A stretch of 64,000 bases of DNA from Pontederia crassipes (GCA_030549335.1 CM060194.1:39573171-39637170); one strand, 5' to 3'; shown: positions 23,354 through 35,915, numbered from the stretch's first letter. The notes: generated by a model not told the origin, from the letters alone. Numbers and translations are program-made.

Positions 23354-23366
23354 TTTTCTTATAGTG
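23354..23366 (-). repeat. CACTA right terminal inverted repeat
   Basis: TTTTCTTATAGTG, the inverse of the left end with one mismatch, followed by the target duplication ACT. Confidence 0.95.
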
Positions 23367-23369
23367 ACT

Positions 23370-26300
23370 TATCTATGAATTATATCAGTAAGAGTGTATT
23401 CACCAGATAAGTAAGAAATCACATTATATTATATTTAGTATAACTTTTTCATTTATTTTTCTTAGATAACTAAAAAATAATTGTATGTTTAATATTTAAT
23501 TCTCATTATCAATATTTTAAATTTGCAAATCCGAAAATCTTTCTCCTCATCAAATTAGCTTTTACCTTTTAAATTTAATATTTCCAGAAAATGTTATTAC
23601 ATAATTTAGCAAATCTTATTATAAGATATTTTTCTGTAAGTAAATTCGAAAGTAATAATAAATTATGTTACTATTTCAAACCCATTGTATATATTTATAT
23701 ATTAGGGTTCAAATTATGTTTAGAATGAAAATGTTAGTGCATTAGAATTAGTTATAATATTACATTATTTTTTATGAGACCACATGTGTCTTCAGTGCAT
23801 GACGTCACTTATCGTGTTCGAATGCTTTTACATTTGCTTTGTTTTAAATTATTTTCAGTCATTTATTTTTTAATTATAAAAGTAATATATTATATTTAAA
23901 AAAGAAAATATTATTTATTTTATTATACTTATCCACTAATTGGGCTCAAATTAAACATTTTGTTTTAAGTTATTTAAATTCCAAAAAATATATTATCTTT
24001 TAAAAAATCATTATTATTTATTTAATACACTTGTACATTAGTTCCTAGAAAGGAAATCATAGTTATTTTAATCATACATAAACCGAATCATTTATTTTTA
24101 TTCATAAAATAATACATTATATCTTAAAAAATATATTACTTACATAAAGGAAAGATTAATTTTACTTGGACTCAAATTGAATTTTGTGTTTTAAATTATT
24201 ATTTTTTACTTTCGAAATTAAGACTCTATCTTACAAGATGGAAATAATATGTATTTAGTTATTTAAAATAAATGACATATGTCATAGTGATATTATGCGT
24301 CTTGTAGCAACCTTTGCTTTGTTTTAAATTATTCTTTCATTTAATTATTAATACTAAAAATAATACATCATTTTGAAAAATGAAATTATTATTATTATTT
24401 TCTTATACTTGTCCGTTATCTTTTAGAAAGTAAGCATTATTTTTATCGGGCTCAAATTGAATTCTTTATTTTAAAATATTTTTTAATTATTGAAATTAAA
24501 AATTATTATTTATCTTATTATACTTGTATATTATCTTTTAGAAAGGAAATGTTATTTATTTTAATCACACTCAAATTGAATAATTTATATTTTACTTCCA
24601 AAAGTAATACATTATTTTTTAAAAAAGAAAATATTATTTATTTTATTATACTTGTCCATTATCCTTTGAAAAGGAAATATAAATTTCAAATGGACTCAAA
24701 TTGAATAATTATTTTAAATTATTTCTTAATTATGAAAATAACATGTTATGTTTTAAAATAAAAGTATTATTATTTTAAATAAATGACACATGTTGTCGTG
24801 ATATTAATTATGTCACTTCTCGCGACCTAATGCATTTACCTTCGCTTTTATGAATATATAATATATTTCAAATAAATGACACGTGGTTATTATTGTGATA
24901 TTATGCCACTTGTGGTGACCTAATGCATTTACCTATAGCTTATGTTTTAGGTGAATGATATTACAAATAAAGATTATATATATTTATTAGTTGTTTAAAA
25001 ATAATAAGTCTTAAATTACTGGGCCTTAATAATCATATTATTAATAATAAAGGACTCGCATTGGTGAGGCCAGCAGCCTCATATATCCTTGAGCCGGCTC
25101 GGCTGTAAGAATTGACTAATGACCAATTATTTGTACTAATATTATGATGATTCTTTGGTCTCATTTATGATTCAATTTCACTCATTAAGTACAACATATA
25201 AGAGGACAAGGTGATTGATGTAAAATAAAAAAAATTAAACTAAAAGAATAGTTCTTTAATGAACTTTTGGGATTCTGATAATTTTAATAATACTATTATT
25301 ATGTAATAATTTTGACATGAGTTTGAGTATCGTTCATTACAACTCATACAACATTGATAATATTTACATAATTTACATTTAAACATAAGGCATTTAAGTA
25401 TAAAATTAACATATGGTTTATATCATTTTAATTATCTAAAATTCTAACAATACTTCTCAATTATTTATTTTTATTTGAAAAACATCCCAAGATTTTTACA
25501 TATTTTTAAAATGATTTTTTGTGTGCCTCACCGGTGAATAGGTTTCGTAGCCCGTAAATTATCATCATGGCATCTAAATTATCTAAGTTCAGTCATAACT
25601 TGAATTCTGAATAGACTTTGACGTTTTATTAGCCTAAATTCTGTCAAACATCTCATGCGTCTTGATTTTCGAAGTGGAACTAGGTGGAAATACGTCGCAT
25701 TAGATATTTTGAAATCAGAATCAAATGTTACTAATTTCAAAATTATATTCCTCTTTTTTTTTCATTTTTTTTACATTGACGTTGTTTTGTTTTTCAAAAT
25801 ATTTTTTCTTTTCTTATTTTCTCACTCTCATTTATCATATAAGATAATTTATTTATTAAATGTAAATTATTTATTATTAAGGATTAATATAAAATTATTT
25901 ATTACTTATCATTTCATTAAAAAATTAATGTTTTGTTAAATATAAATTATTTAAAAATAATTTATTATATTTAAATTAATTATTTTTAACAAAAATTTTA
26001 ATAAAAATTTTTAATTTATACTTTTATTTTTATTAATTAATAAAAATATTTTTATTTATAATACATATTTTTTATTCAAACGTACACTAAAAATTAATCG
26101 ATCATATTTATTTTTTTATCACATTAACTTTTTTTCATCATTCCATTTTATTTAATATTATAGAAATTCGAAAGAACCACTATTCTAAAAATTTTGACGT
26201 CCGGTTCATCTGGAACTTGAATCTTCGATATAATTTGGCGTCGTCATTTTTTATTGGTTTAGTGCCACCATAAAATGAGTGATCGAAAATATTGTGAACA

Positions 26301-27100
26301 TTTTAAAAGAGTCTAATTATGAAACATCATTAAGACATCGGATAAATATTATTGTAAGGCAGCATGTGTAAAAATTTCTCTCGTTTGAGGATAAAGAGAT
26401 TATGGCTGGTCAATTCTTATTCTGTTTGTTTTTTTTTCCTCTGTGCTTCTATATTCATGAGCCTCCCTCATGCATGGTCAGCATGCAAAGCTTTTTTTTT
26501 TCTTTTAACTAAGCGCTGGCACAGTCTTTACCCTATCGACTTCTGTATTTTTTTTTTTCGATCTCAACCCACCTGTATTCATTATTATTAACACTTGATT
26601 AGTTTGATGTTCGGGACTCGAAGGATTATGATAATACCTTTGACCAATATGGTGGTTCCAAGAATCGAGCTTGATCTATTAGGTCCTCAACCACTTAAAA
26701 CGCAGTTCGCTACCACTACGCGCAAATTCTCAGGACATGATCTAATGTAGCCGAGGCGTCACTGGGACCTTTGTTCGCCGCAAGCTATCAAAATGTTTCT
26801 GTGTGCCATAGTCATTCCCGTAAATAGGAAAAAAATCATGCATGATCAGTGCAAAAAAAAAAGGAAAGAAAAACACATTCCAAAGTTGTTGTAGTAGACA
26901 CTGAACATGGACTAGATCAGCAGCAAGCTATCAAATTTTAAGGTTTTTGTCTTATTGATGCATCTATTTATCACTGACAACTTCTGCTGGAAATAAAATG
27001 CAAGATATGAGGTGATGATTACAAATTAGTACGTGCCACTAATCAGCTCACTGGAGATTGATATGCTGACACAAAAAAAAACAAAAAAAAAAAGACAGGA
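23370..27100. other. Very AT-rich intergenic DNA
   Basis: No coding region recognised. Contains the diverged array at 23760-24960, then low-complexity A/T-rich sequence to about 26340 with T-runs. A more balanced stretch at 26590-26830 has no protein match I know. Confidence 0.5.
23760..24960. repeat. Diverged tandem array with period of roughly 500 bp
   Basis: A marker block of the type AAATAAATGACACATGT...TGATATTATG...CGACCTAATGCATTTAC appears at about 23776, 24267, 24776 and 24867. After the block the copies share CTTTGCTTTGTTTTAAATTA and runs of TATACTTGTCCATTATC with TTTAGAAAGGAAA. The first three copies are about 490-510 bp apart; the last is only about 91 bp from its neighbour. Confidence 0.6.
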
Positions 27101-27147
27101 TTATATCTTCGCCACAAACATTCAGCAGACTTGAAGCAATCATTATC

Positions 27148-28440
27148 CTAGCGATGGTGGAAGCACGAATAGAGTACCTTATCACATCTGTCATTCCCAG
27201 AATGAGAAGCTTGAGTAAAAGGTGCTGGTCCTTCTATTCCAAGAAACTTGTTCATGGTTCCTTTCAGCATAGCACCCTTGGAAGCAAAGCTCTTATTGCC
27301 CTGAATAAACTTGTAAAAATCTTGGCCTTTATCTGCCCTCTCTTTGGTAAACTTCTCCTCTCCTTTGGATCCATAGGAAGGAGCTTGCCGATGATGAAGC
27401 CTCAATTGCAGGTTCTGCAAAGTTTTTATGTGAAGAAAGAACTGAACGTACCACGAGGTAATTTCAGAAATAACACAATGGTGGAGCTTCGTGTTTTTGC
27501 CAAGTCGTTAAACTTGCAACGAGCTGAAGCTGTCACCCCTGAAATCTGAATGATTGGATTTACCTCAGACAACTGGGCCACGGAAGTGTAAGAAGTGATT
27601 TCACCATGTAGCAATATTGCTATGAAAAGCTTTGTTACTTCGCCAATGTGATTGTTTTGACAAGTCTTAATATATGGCAAACTGTACTGCACTGCGTCCA
27701 CCAATCTGAAACATAATCAAGGTGTCCATTTCAGAGGCCTGATTGATCTATCAAAAACCAGTCATCAGATTGTTACAATGAATATATGAATCCTTGAAGA
27801 AAACAAAAAAGGAATGCTGTCAAATTGTTGAAGAGATTTCTAACGATTCCTCATGAGTCATGACAACCTTACTGGAAGATCTGAATTAGATTGGACACGT
27901 GCAGATATGATAATGATTGTTTAGAAGATGTTTTTCTTAGTTCTGACTGCGTCAACAGTTAAATTCATGCAGAAGATGGTTGTAAATTGTTTTCCATTGC
28001 CTCCATTGAGCCCAACCAAGACTGACAGCATGGTTGAAGTATCAGGACAAAATACATCAAGCATTGTCTTCTATATATTACAACACACATTAAAAATAGC
28101 TCTCATCATGGTCAATCCTAGGTACACGTACTGTCCCCAGCACATTAATAAATGAAAAATTCCAGTGGCACATGTTTGGAGTACATCATTTTCAATTGCT
28201 TCGTCTTATCAGATAATGCTAACATATTCTGCCCTTATCCTCTTCACATCCTTTGATGTGATTTACAAATCCTCCTTTGACAGCTTAACATAAAGCTTAG
28301 GGGCGGAGGTTGATATGATCTTATGATTGAAACGTTCATTTCGTGATCTTATGATTAGTGCTACAACTACAAGACATTTATTATTGCTTCACAAAAAGAA
28401 GCAAAGCCTTGCCAGATGCAACACAGGCCTCCTGCAAACT
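27148..28440 (-). pseudogene. Decayed multi-exon host gene, family not recognised
   Basis: Several minus-strand exon-like segments are bounded by plausible splice sites. From 5' to 3': 28435-28380 after TTTGCAG (EACVASGKALLLFVK), about 28290-28150 (SKDVKRIRAEYVS, with a TGA and tandem TGA/TAA-type interruptions), 28069-27928 after ATATAG (MLDVFCPDTSTMLSVLVG), 27705-27430 after TTTCAG (DAVQYSLPYIKTCQNN) and 27420-27165 after TTTGCAG (KGEEKFTKERADKGQDFYKF, then MNKFLGIEGPAP). The residue composition looks like a real helical protein, not chance, but I cannot assign a family. Stops inside the second segment and frame changes suggest decay. The copia element lies just upstream (5' side) and may have severed its promoter or first exons. 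Confidence 0.45.
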
Positions 28441-28511
28441 TCCTTGCCTTGCCTCTGTTTTCTAGTGTCACATGATGATTCACAGAAAAAGACACGAGAA
28501 AAATGAGCTAG

Positions 28512-28686
28512 TGTTAGACCAAGTCACTACTTAGTTCCACTAAGCATGTATGTGTGCTACAGACTCGTTCATGTTTGTTAGAACGTTATGCAACGTGCCA
28601 GTCTCTTCGTACAATCTTGTAACTATATAAACGTATGTACTTATCTTATTCTGGGTGTGAGAAATAATACATTTTCAACTCTTACA
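28512..28686 (+). repeat. Copia 5' LTR
   Basis: TGTTAGACC...CTCTTACA, 175 bp, with a TATA box ACTATATAAACG at about 28622-28633 near its 3' part. Differs from the 3' LTR at seven sites (five transitions, two C/G changes). Confidence 0.93.
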
Positions 28687-28698
28687 TGGTATCAAAGC
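28687..28698 (+). other. Copia primer-binding site
   Basis: TGGTATCAAAGC follows the LTR with no spacer and matches the usual initiator tRNA-Met site with one change (A for G). Confidence 0.85.
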
Positions 28699-28718
28699 CA
28701 AGTAATTTTTTTTTAATC

Positions 28719-31700
28719 ATGTTTTCTTCTCAAGCCTCAGGATCCGTCTCCTCCACTAACACTTCTTCTCTCTTAGACGCTGCATCCACTACTCCACCAC
28801 CATTACCTGCCTTTGGTCCCATTACTCATTATCTCACACTCAAATTAACCCCTACCAATTATCTCCTCTGGACAACCCAATTTCAACCATTACTCACAGC
28901 CTTCGATCTAGAACCTTTCATTGATGGTTCCTCTGTTTGCCCACCTCAAATGCTTCCCACTGCCGACAATTCCTCAAGCCTTAACCTAGCCTTTGTTGAG
29001 TGGAAGCGTAGAGACCAACTCTTACTGAGTTGGCTATTGGCATCGTCGTTGGCCTTCGTACTGCCCAAGCTGTCTGGCAGTACCTCAAGCAGGCATTTGG
29101 AGCACCGTCTGAGACTCGTCGATTGCAACTTAAAATGCAACTTCAAAATCTCAAAAAAGGAGACTCTCCATTGTCTTCCTTCCTTCGTCAGGCCAAGTAC
29201 ATCGCAGATGAACTCGCCGCGGCTGGTGACCGACTCTCGTCGTCAGACTTCAATGCAATCATCTTCAACAACTTGGGACCTGATTACAATGCGATTGCCG
29301 CCTCCCTTAGTGCGTGTGCTGAACCTATCTCCTATGAAGAGCTCCTCAGCATTTTGCTTAGCTATGACATCCGCATCGGCAATCAACAGGCATCTCTAGT
29401 TTCTTCAATAGCTCCAACAGCTAACTATGTTTCCTCTATTGCGCCTCTGGCTCATGATGCAGGTCGACGTCAACGGGGACGTGGTCGGAACCCAGCACCT
29501 CGTCGTGATCCCTGTCCCGTATGTGGCCTCCTTGGTCACAGCCCGTACCGATGTAAAAATCGGCACCCAGGATCTTTTCGCCAACAACATACCTCCTCTC
29601 AACCACCTCAAGCCTATCACAGTGTTCTCCCCGAGTACTCTAGCCCATCAGTTCCTGCTCTCGATGCCTACACAGAATGGATACCTGATAGTGGTGCCAC
29701 TCATCACGTAACACCAGACTTAACCTCATTACAGTCTGCCACAGCTTACACTGGCCAGGAAAATCTTCGCGTTGGAGATGGCTCGGCACTTGCAAATTCC
29801 AACACTGGTAACTCTTCTCTTCATACACCCTCCAAAACCTTTGTTCTCTGTAATATTCTTCATGTCCCCAATATTACAACCTCCTTGATTTCTGTTAAAT
29901 AGTTTACTAGTGATAATAATTGTATCTTTGAATTTCACCCTAACCATTTCGTTATTAAGGATCGAACAACGCAGCGCCCCATCCTCCACGGTCATGCTGA
30001 ACAAGGTCTCTATCGTTTCCGAGTAGCTCCAAAGTGCACTCCTCCTACTGCATTTCTCACCAAGACTTCCTTTCACACGTGCTGGCACCAACGTCTTGGA
30101 CATGCTTCAACCCCAATAATACAACAGATTCTCACTCGCTGTTCTCTTCCAAAATTCAGCTTCAACAAGTCCTCCTGTGATGATTGCCTTGTCAGCAAGT
30201 CTATAAGGCAGCACCTTCCAGCGAGCCCTTCCAGAAGCTCATCACCTCTAGATCTAATTTTCGCCGATGTTTGGGGTCCGTCATCAGTGCCATCTAGTGA
30301 CGGCCATAAGTACTTTATTTTGTTTCTTGATGATCACACAAAATACACCTGGTTGTATGCGCTTTTCAATAAATCTGATGTTCATCATGTTTTTCTTCTT
30401 TTTCAAAGATATGTTGAATGCCAGTTTGATCGTAAAATTCGACAATTTCATTCTGATAATGGCGGCGAATTCCGTGCCCTCCGTTCTCACTTTAATACTT
30501 GTGGTATTCATCATCGTCTTATTTGTCCACGCATACACGCACAAAATGGAGCTGCTGAACGAAAAATCCGTCATGTAGTTGAAATGGGTCGTACTCTTCT
30601 ATCTCATTCTTCAGTTCCTTTTCATTTCTGGCATTTTGCCTTCGAAACTTTCGTCTACATAATTAATAAATTACCCACTCAACTACTGAATCACCGCTCC
30701 CCACATGAACTCCTATTTTGCCAAATACCATATTACTCCTTTTTACGTGTCTTTGGTTGTGCTGCTTACCCCCACCTCCGTCCTTATCACCAACATAAAT
30801 TTCAATTTCCTTCAACGCGTTGCATTTTTCTCGGTTATCCAAATAATCATTATGGCTACCGTTGTTTGGATCCAAAATTTGATCGTATCTACATGGCCCG
30901 ACATATTTGTTTCAACGAACTTCTTTTTCCTTTTGCCACACAACAACCCACTACCCCACCTGTCAGCTCCACCACTCTTCCTTGGCTGTCCATTACACAT
31001 ACTTCTCCTCTGTCACATCACCACTCCCACCACTCTATGCCACGTCCACCTGAGACCTCCTCACATCCAAACCCACCCCACCCCATCATCCGTTCTGACA
31101 CCTCCATGTCCCCTCTCCTCCAGCCCCCTCATGAACCCTCCTCTCCACACATAGTCTTACGTCCACGTCCCAAAATCAATTATCGTACTCTAGCTAGTTT
31201 AGGTCCACGTCCAGCTGCCCACTTAACACACTCCTCTTCCTCAGCTCCACCTACCTGCTATACCAAAGCCATTAACATGCCTGAATGGCGTTGTGCCTCA
31301 TACATCATGGCACTTGGACCCTCACACCACGACTTCCCATCATGAACATTGTTGGTTGTAAATGGATTTTTTGAACTAAGTACAAATCAGATGGTTCAAT
31401 TGATCGTCACAAAGCCAGCCTTGTCGCCAAAGGATTTCATCAACTTCCTGGAATTGATTATGCAGATACCTTTAGTCCTGTTGTCAAACTAGCCACCATT
31501 CGTATAGTACTATCTCTTGCCCTCACTCGTTGCTGGCCTATACGTCAATTAGATGTCTCCAATGCCTTTCTCCATGGTACTCTCCATGAACAGGTCTTCA
31601 TGGAACAACCTCCTGGTTTTCGTGATGAACGTTATCCTAATCACGTTTGTTGTCTCCGCAAAGCCATCTATGGCCTTAAACAAGCTCCTCGTGCTTGGTT

Positions 31701-32790
31701 CTCCACCCTACAATCTGCTTTAGTCAACTTTGGCTTTGCACCATCCAAAACTGATACATCTCTCTTTGTCTACCATCACAACAACACCACTTCTTATGCT
31801 CTCGTTTATGTCGATGACATCATCCTCACTGGTTCCACTACCACTCTCTTGAACCTTATCGTTCAGCACCTTCAAAAATCTTTTGCACTCAAAGACCTCG
31901 GCCCTCTTCATTTCTTCCTTGGCATTGAGGTCCTTAACACCACTTCTGGCATACTCTTCTCCCAGCAAAAATATATCCATGACTTACTCCACAAAACCAA
32001 CATGCATAATTCTAAACCTGTCTCCTCCCCTCTGTCCCCTTTTGTACCTTTAACTCTCGACTCATCCCCATCTTGTGTGTCACCTTATATCGTCAAACTG
32101 TTGGCTCACTCAATTATCTAACCATAACACGTCCAGACATCGCTTACTCTGTCAGTGCAGTTAGTCAATTTATGCACCAACTAACTCAAACTCATTGGCA
32201 GTCCGTCAAGCGCATCCTTCGTTATCTCAAGTCCACAGCCCACCTTGGCCTACATATCACCCCCCCACATGTCTTCTCACCTTCATGCTTTCTCTGACGC
32301 TGACTGGGCTGGTTCTACCCTCGACCACAAGTCTACCGGTGGCTACCTCATCTACCTCGGCTGCAACCTCATTTCTTGGTCCTCCAAAAAACAACGGACT
32401 GTCTCTCGGTCATCCACAGAATCGGAATACAAGTCGCTTGCCGATGCAATGGCAGAACTTTTATGGCTTCAGTCACTACTTAAAGAACTCAAGCATCCGC
32501 TGCCTGCACCTCCCACGCTTTGGTGTGACAACTTGGGAGCAACTTACCTCACCGCCAACCCTATATTCCATGCTCGCACAAAGCATGTCGAGGTTGACTT
32601 TCACTTTATCCGCGATGAAGTTGCCAGTCGTCGTCTAGTGGTGCGCTTTATCTCCTCCAAGGATAAGTTAGCTGACATTCTCACAAAACCACTGTCTGGA
32701 GCACATTTCAAGTTTCTTTGTGACAAGCTCCGTCTCTCTTCCCGGCTGAGTCGGACTTGCGGGGGCGTGTTAGACCAAGTCACTACTTAG
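28719..32790 (+). pseudogene. Copia gag-pol polyprotein (disrupted)
   Basis: Gag starts at 28719 (MFSSQASGSVSS) with the UBN2-type TNYLLWTTQFQPLL; the knuckle CPVCGLLGHSPYRC is near 29515. Protease has WIPDSGATHHVT (about 29680). Integrase has WHQRLGH, CDDC, HSDNGGEF (about 30450) and NGAAERKIRH. RT has YGLKQAPRAW and the catalytic YVDDIILTG (about 31807). RNase H has FSDADWAG (about 32293), ESEYK and [13 protein letters not shown]. Disablements: frameshift near 29030 within gag, stop at 29900 after protease, frameshift near 31345, CGA to TGA at about 31370, and frameshifts near 32070 and 32260. A single-frame polyprotein can no longer be made. Confidence 0.92.
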
Positions 32791-32942
32791 CTCCACTAAG
32801 CACGTATGTGTGCTACAGACTCGTTCATGTTTGTTAGAACATTATGCAACGTGTCAGTCTGTTGGTACAATCTTGTAACTATATAAACGTATGTACTTAT
32901 CTTATTCTGGGTGTGAGAAACAATACATTTTCAACTCTTACA
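32768..32942 (+). repeat. Copia 3' LTR
   Basis: 175 bp, same ends as the 5' copy and preceded by the polypurine tract at about 32759-32767. Confidence 0.93.
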
Positions 32943-33214
32943 CCTAGAACTTTTCTTGCGATCACTCAAAACACAAACATGATATTTTAATTTATTTAAG
33001 CTCGAGGAATATGGAATCATGGTAGTGATGTTAAAGAGAAGAAGATTTATTGCCCTCAAACCGTAATGTAAATTTTTAACAAAATAGTTAACTATTGCTG
33101 AAATTACCCATGGGTCTTGAATTAGTTAGAGGAGGCCGTGGATTCGACTCTCATACGAAGTTGCCACCATTACTACCGTCAAAATTTAATAAAAGATTTG
33201 CACAATGGTTAGAT

Positions 33215-34240
33215 TCATGATAGGATCATGAATTGGTGTTTTACATAAAATATTGATTTTACAAAAATGATCGCGAAAACATAAAATTGATTTGGTAAAG
33301 TTTAACTAACACAATAATGCTTAAATCACTTGTAAAATAGAGTAGGAAGGAGATGGAGAGAGAAAGACAAACTCAAGAATGTAAGACGATTTATTGATGA
33401 GATTTGACCACATCTCGACTGATATCTCACTTCAACTTCTCAACTTTACATCATTCTTTCATTTTAAATGAGACATCGAAGAAACTCTTTACAACTATTA
33501 TCTTTTCTCCGTTTCAAGAGGTAAGACATCTCCTACTCGAAAGTTTTCATCCACCTTTTCTTTACTCAAATGGTAAGACATAATTTCTTATCACTAAAGA
33601 GTTCAGCCGCCTATACAAAAGCACTAGAACACTCTCTAATCTCTGTTTTATAATTTTGAAGCTCATAGAAGAAAATAAAAAAGAAGATTACAAGATTTGC
33701 TACTTTTCACTCAAGTGGACTTCACAAATGTTCTTTTTAGTTTCCTGAAGTCTTGATGTTTTCTTCACCTTTGGAATCTATTTTATAGCCTTCTAAACTT
33801 CATTTGGCCATTAATGCATGTTTCCGAACTTTTGGAGTTGAAATATGAAAGTTATTAGATTGATCCCTCTTTCCATCTATCGTTTGATGGTTGATTGGTC
33901 AACCTTTTTTACTGGCTGGTCGATCCGTTCTTCTACTAGCATGGCAGTGTTGTGGTTGATTGAACCATCGTTCAATCACTCGACATTTTCACTTGGTCCG
34001 ACATCAATTTTGTGATCATCGGTTGATCGTCCATCGGTCAACTGGTCCTTGAATATCATTTATTTGTGTGTTTTTCCATATAGACTAGTCGAACAATTTA
34101 CTTGACCAATCAACCAATTCTAAATTGATTGATCGTTATTTTGCATATAACTTTTCACATAATTTTTAATTTATTGGAAAGCTAAAAAGATCATCTACAA
34201 CTTTTATATTAATATGTATTGTGCAGATTTGAATGAAACA
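33215..34240 (-). mobile_element. Degenerate SIRE/Maximus-like LTR, reverse orientation
   Basis: Read in reverse complement it is collinear with the solo LTR at 53451-54660. Shared points include GAATTGGTGTT near the end, GATTTTACAAARATSATCGCG, a TTTTATAG promoter-like block, CGGTCGATCGACC-type text and the TTGGAAAGCTAA segment. Many substitutions and indels separate them and the ends are not sharp, so it is an old copy with no visible target duplication. Confidence 0.6.
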
Positions 34241-35428
34241 TATTCAAATATTCTTTCATGCATAAAATAAATTATTTTTATTTAATTTTTTCAAAAATTT
34301 AATATAATCTTAACTAATCAAAATTTATATTATTAAAATATAATTAATTATAACATAAAAAATTTATTTCAACTATAGCTATGAATGCCTCTTAGTGCAA
34401 ACATAAGATGCTTTAACTATGACTCTGTATGGTATTATTAGTGATTTAATAAGCAGATAACAATTTAATTAATAGATAGCGAGTGTCGAATGATGATTAG
34501 CATTAGATATTATAACAAATAAGTGTTTGATAAACTTAGTGATAATATTAATTGATTAATATAAAATGGCGTGATTAGACATACGACAAACTATTCAATT
34601 CAAGCACCATATAAATTCTATTATAATATAATAAATAAATTATTTATATATCAATTTAAATTAAATAAAATTTTACAACTAATTTTTTATTAAAAATATA
34701 TAGAAATTTATATTGACAATAAATTTTATATAGTGCACACATGATATACAACTATTAATTGTAAAATTATTTTTTATTCATTGTTAACATATAAATAATT
34801 TGTAATTAATTAAGCATGAATACAAAAAGAAATATAGGTAAATGATTATAAAATAAAAATGAGAAAATAATAAAATGAATTAGAAACAAATAATATATTT
34901 GAATAAGGGTAAAATTCAAAAAAAAATTATAAAACGCTAACATGTAATCGCTAAATGTTAGTAAAAATAACTTTTCAATATTTTCATACGAAACACTAAA
35001 CACTACTTATTTTTATCATTTACCAAATAAAAAATAACATTTGAACTGATAAACGTTATTTAAAATGTTAATTTCGATGTTATTTGATTGTTTAGTAGGA
35101 TTTTTAATCCACAATAATCTTTTTTTTTTCTTTTCTTCTCACTACTACCACCATAAATTCTACCGCTGAAAAAGGAATTGTAATTTTTTTTTGGGTGTTG
35201 TTGAATTGCAGTGATTGACTGCTTCTGGAAACTTAAAAATTTTGGAGAAAAGAAAATTTAACGCAGCCTTATGACGCAAAGGCCTTTTTCTAATCATTTG
35301 ATAGCTTTTCCATTAAAAAACAAATTAATATTTAAAAGCTTCAGTTTGTGTGGAACCAAGCAATTATTCTGATTTTTTTTTTGGTTCTTCTACGAGTGAG
35401 GCCATTGGTTCAATAAGAAGATAAATCG

Positions 35429-35915
35429 GTAAATTACGTATATTGTTTCCTAACTTTTGACTAATGATCTTTAAATTTTAATTTATAATTAAATTATTCT
35501 TCAATTTTATTTTTTTTGCGCGTCTTGTCTTCTTAATTGACAATAGCCAATTCTTTAATTATAATACTGATGTGACACAATAAAAATTAATAAAATATAA
35601 TAAAATGATACTAAGCAGATAAGAAAAATAAAGGGTCAACTCTTCCCTTTACTCCCTCTTGTGCGTCTCCCAGTCGAGGAAACGCATAGGGGTGTTGGCC
35701 CCCTATTTTTTATTTTTTTATTTCTAAATATTATTTTTATTATATTTTATTAATTTTTATTATGTCACGTCAATATTATAATCGAGAAATTAATTATTGT
35801 CAATCAAGAAGACGAGACATGTTAGAAAAATAAAATTTGATAATCTAATTACAACTTGAAATTGAGAGACTATCTAATTACGACACTTCAAATTGAGAGA
35901 CATATAACTTATTCG
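35429..35915. mobile_element. Small foldback (inverted-repeat) element
   Basis: Left arm 35429-35610 and right arm about 35735-35915 are inverted copies, for example GTCTTCTTAATTGACAATA against TATTGTCAATCAAGAAGAC and a shared AAAATTAATAAAATATAATA block. The unpaired centre is GC-rich (GTGCGTCTCCCAGTCG and GGGGTGTTGGCCCCC). The outer end GGTAAATTAC and the core resemble the larger foldback at 58491-59731. No transposase and no clear target duplication. Confidence 0.65.

Larger units (their letters stand above)
14543..23366 (+). mobile_element. CACTA (En/Spm) DNA transposon, 8.8 kb
   Basis: The left end reads CACTACAAGAAAA and the right end TTTTCTTATAGTG; as inverted repeats they match at 12 of 13 bases. 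The element is flanked by the 3-bp target duplication ACT (14540-14542 and 23367-23369), the size known for CACTA elements. Subterminal arrays of the CGACGGTT motif lie inside both ends. It carries two gene remnants in the same orientation, TNP2-like (16703-20186) and Transposase_24-like (20670-22330), the usual layout of an autonomous plant CACTA. Stops and frameshifts in both genes make it inactive on its own, though its ends might still be recognised in trans. Basis: ends, duplication and domains are seen; inactivity is inferred. Confidence 0.95.
28512..32942 (+). mobile_element. Ty1/copia retrotransposon with 175-bp LTRs (Ale/Retrofit-like)
   Basis: Complete element of 4,431 bp: 5' LTR, tRNA-Met type primer site TGGTATCAAAGC at 28687, one gag-pol coding unit, purine-rich tract ending GCGGGGGCG, and 3' LTR. 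Flanks are GCTAG (28507-28511) and CCTAG (32943-32947), a 5-bp target duplication with one later change. Pol order is protease, integrase, RT, RNase H, as in copia. Short LTRs and the CX2CX4HX4C knuckle fit the Ale/Retrofit lineage; that assignment is inferred. The LTRs differ at 7 of 175 sites by my count, so it is fairly young, yet the coding unit has about six disablements. Confidence 0.93.

Noticed and set aside
27154..27549. 131-codon plus-strand ORF
   Set aside because: It is antisense to exon-like segments on the minus strand that have splice-like borders; the plus frame has no recognisable domain.
30705..31154. 149-codon plus-strand ORF in the copia element
   Set aside because: It is a shifted-frame shadow of the integrase coding frame, which carries the real motifs.
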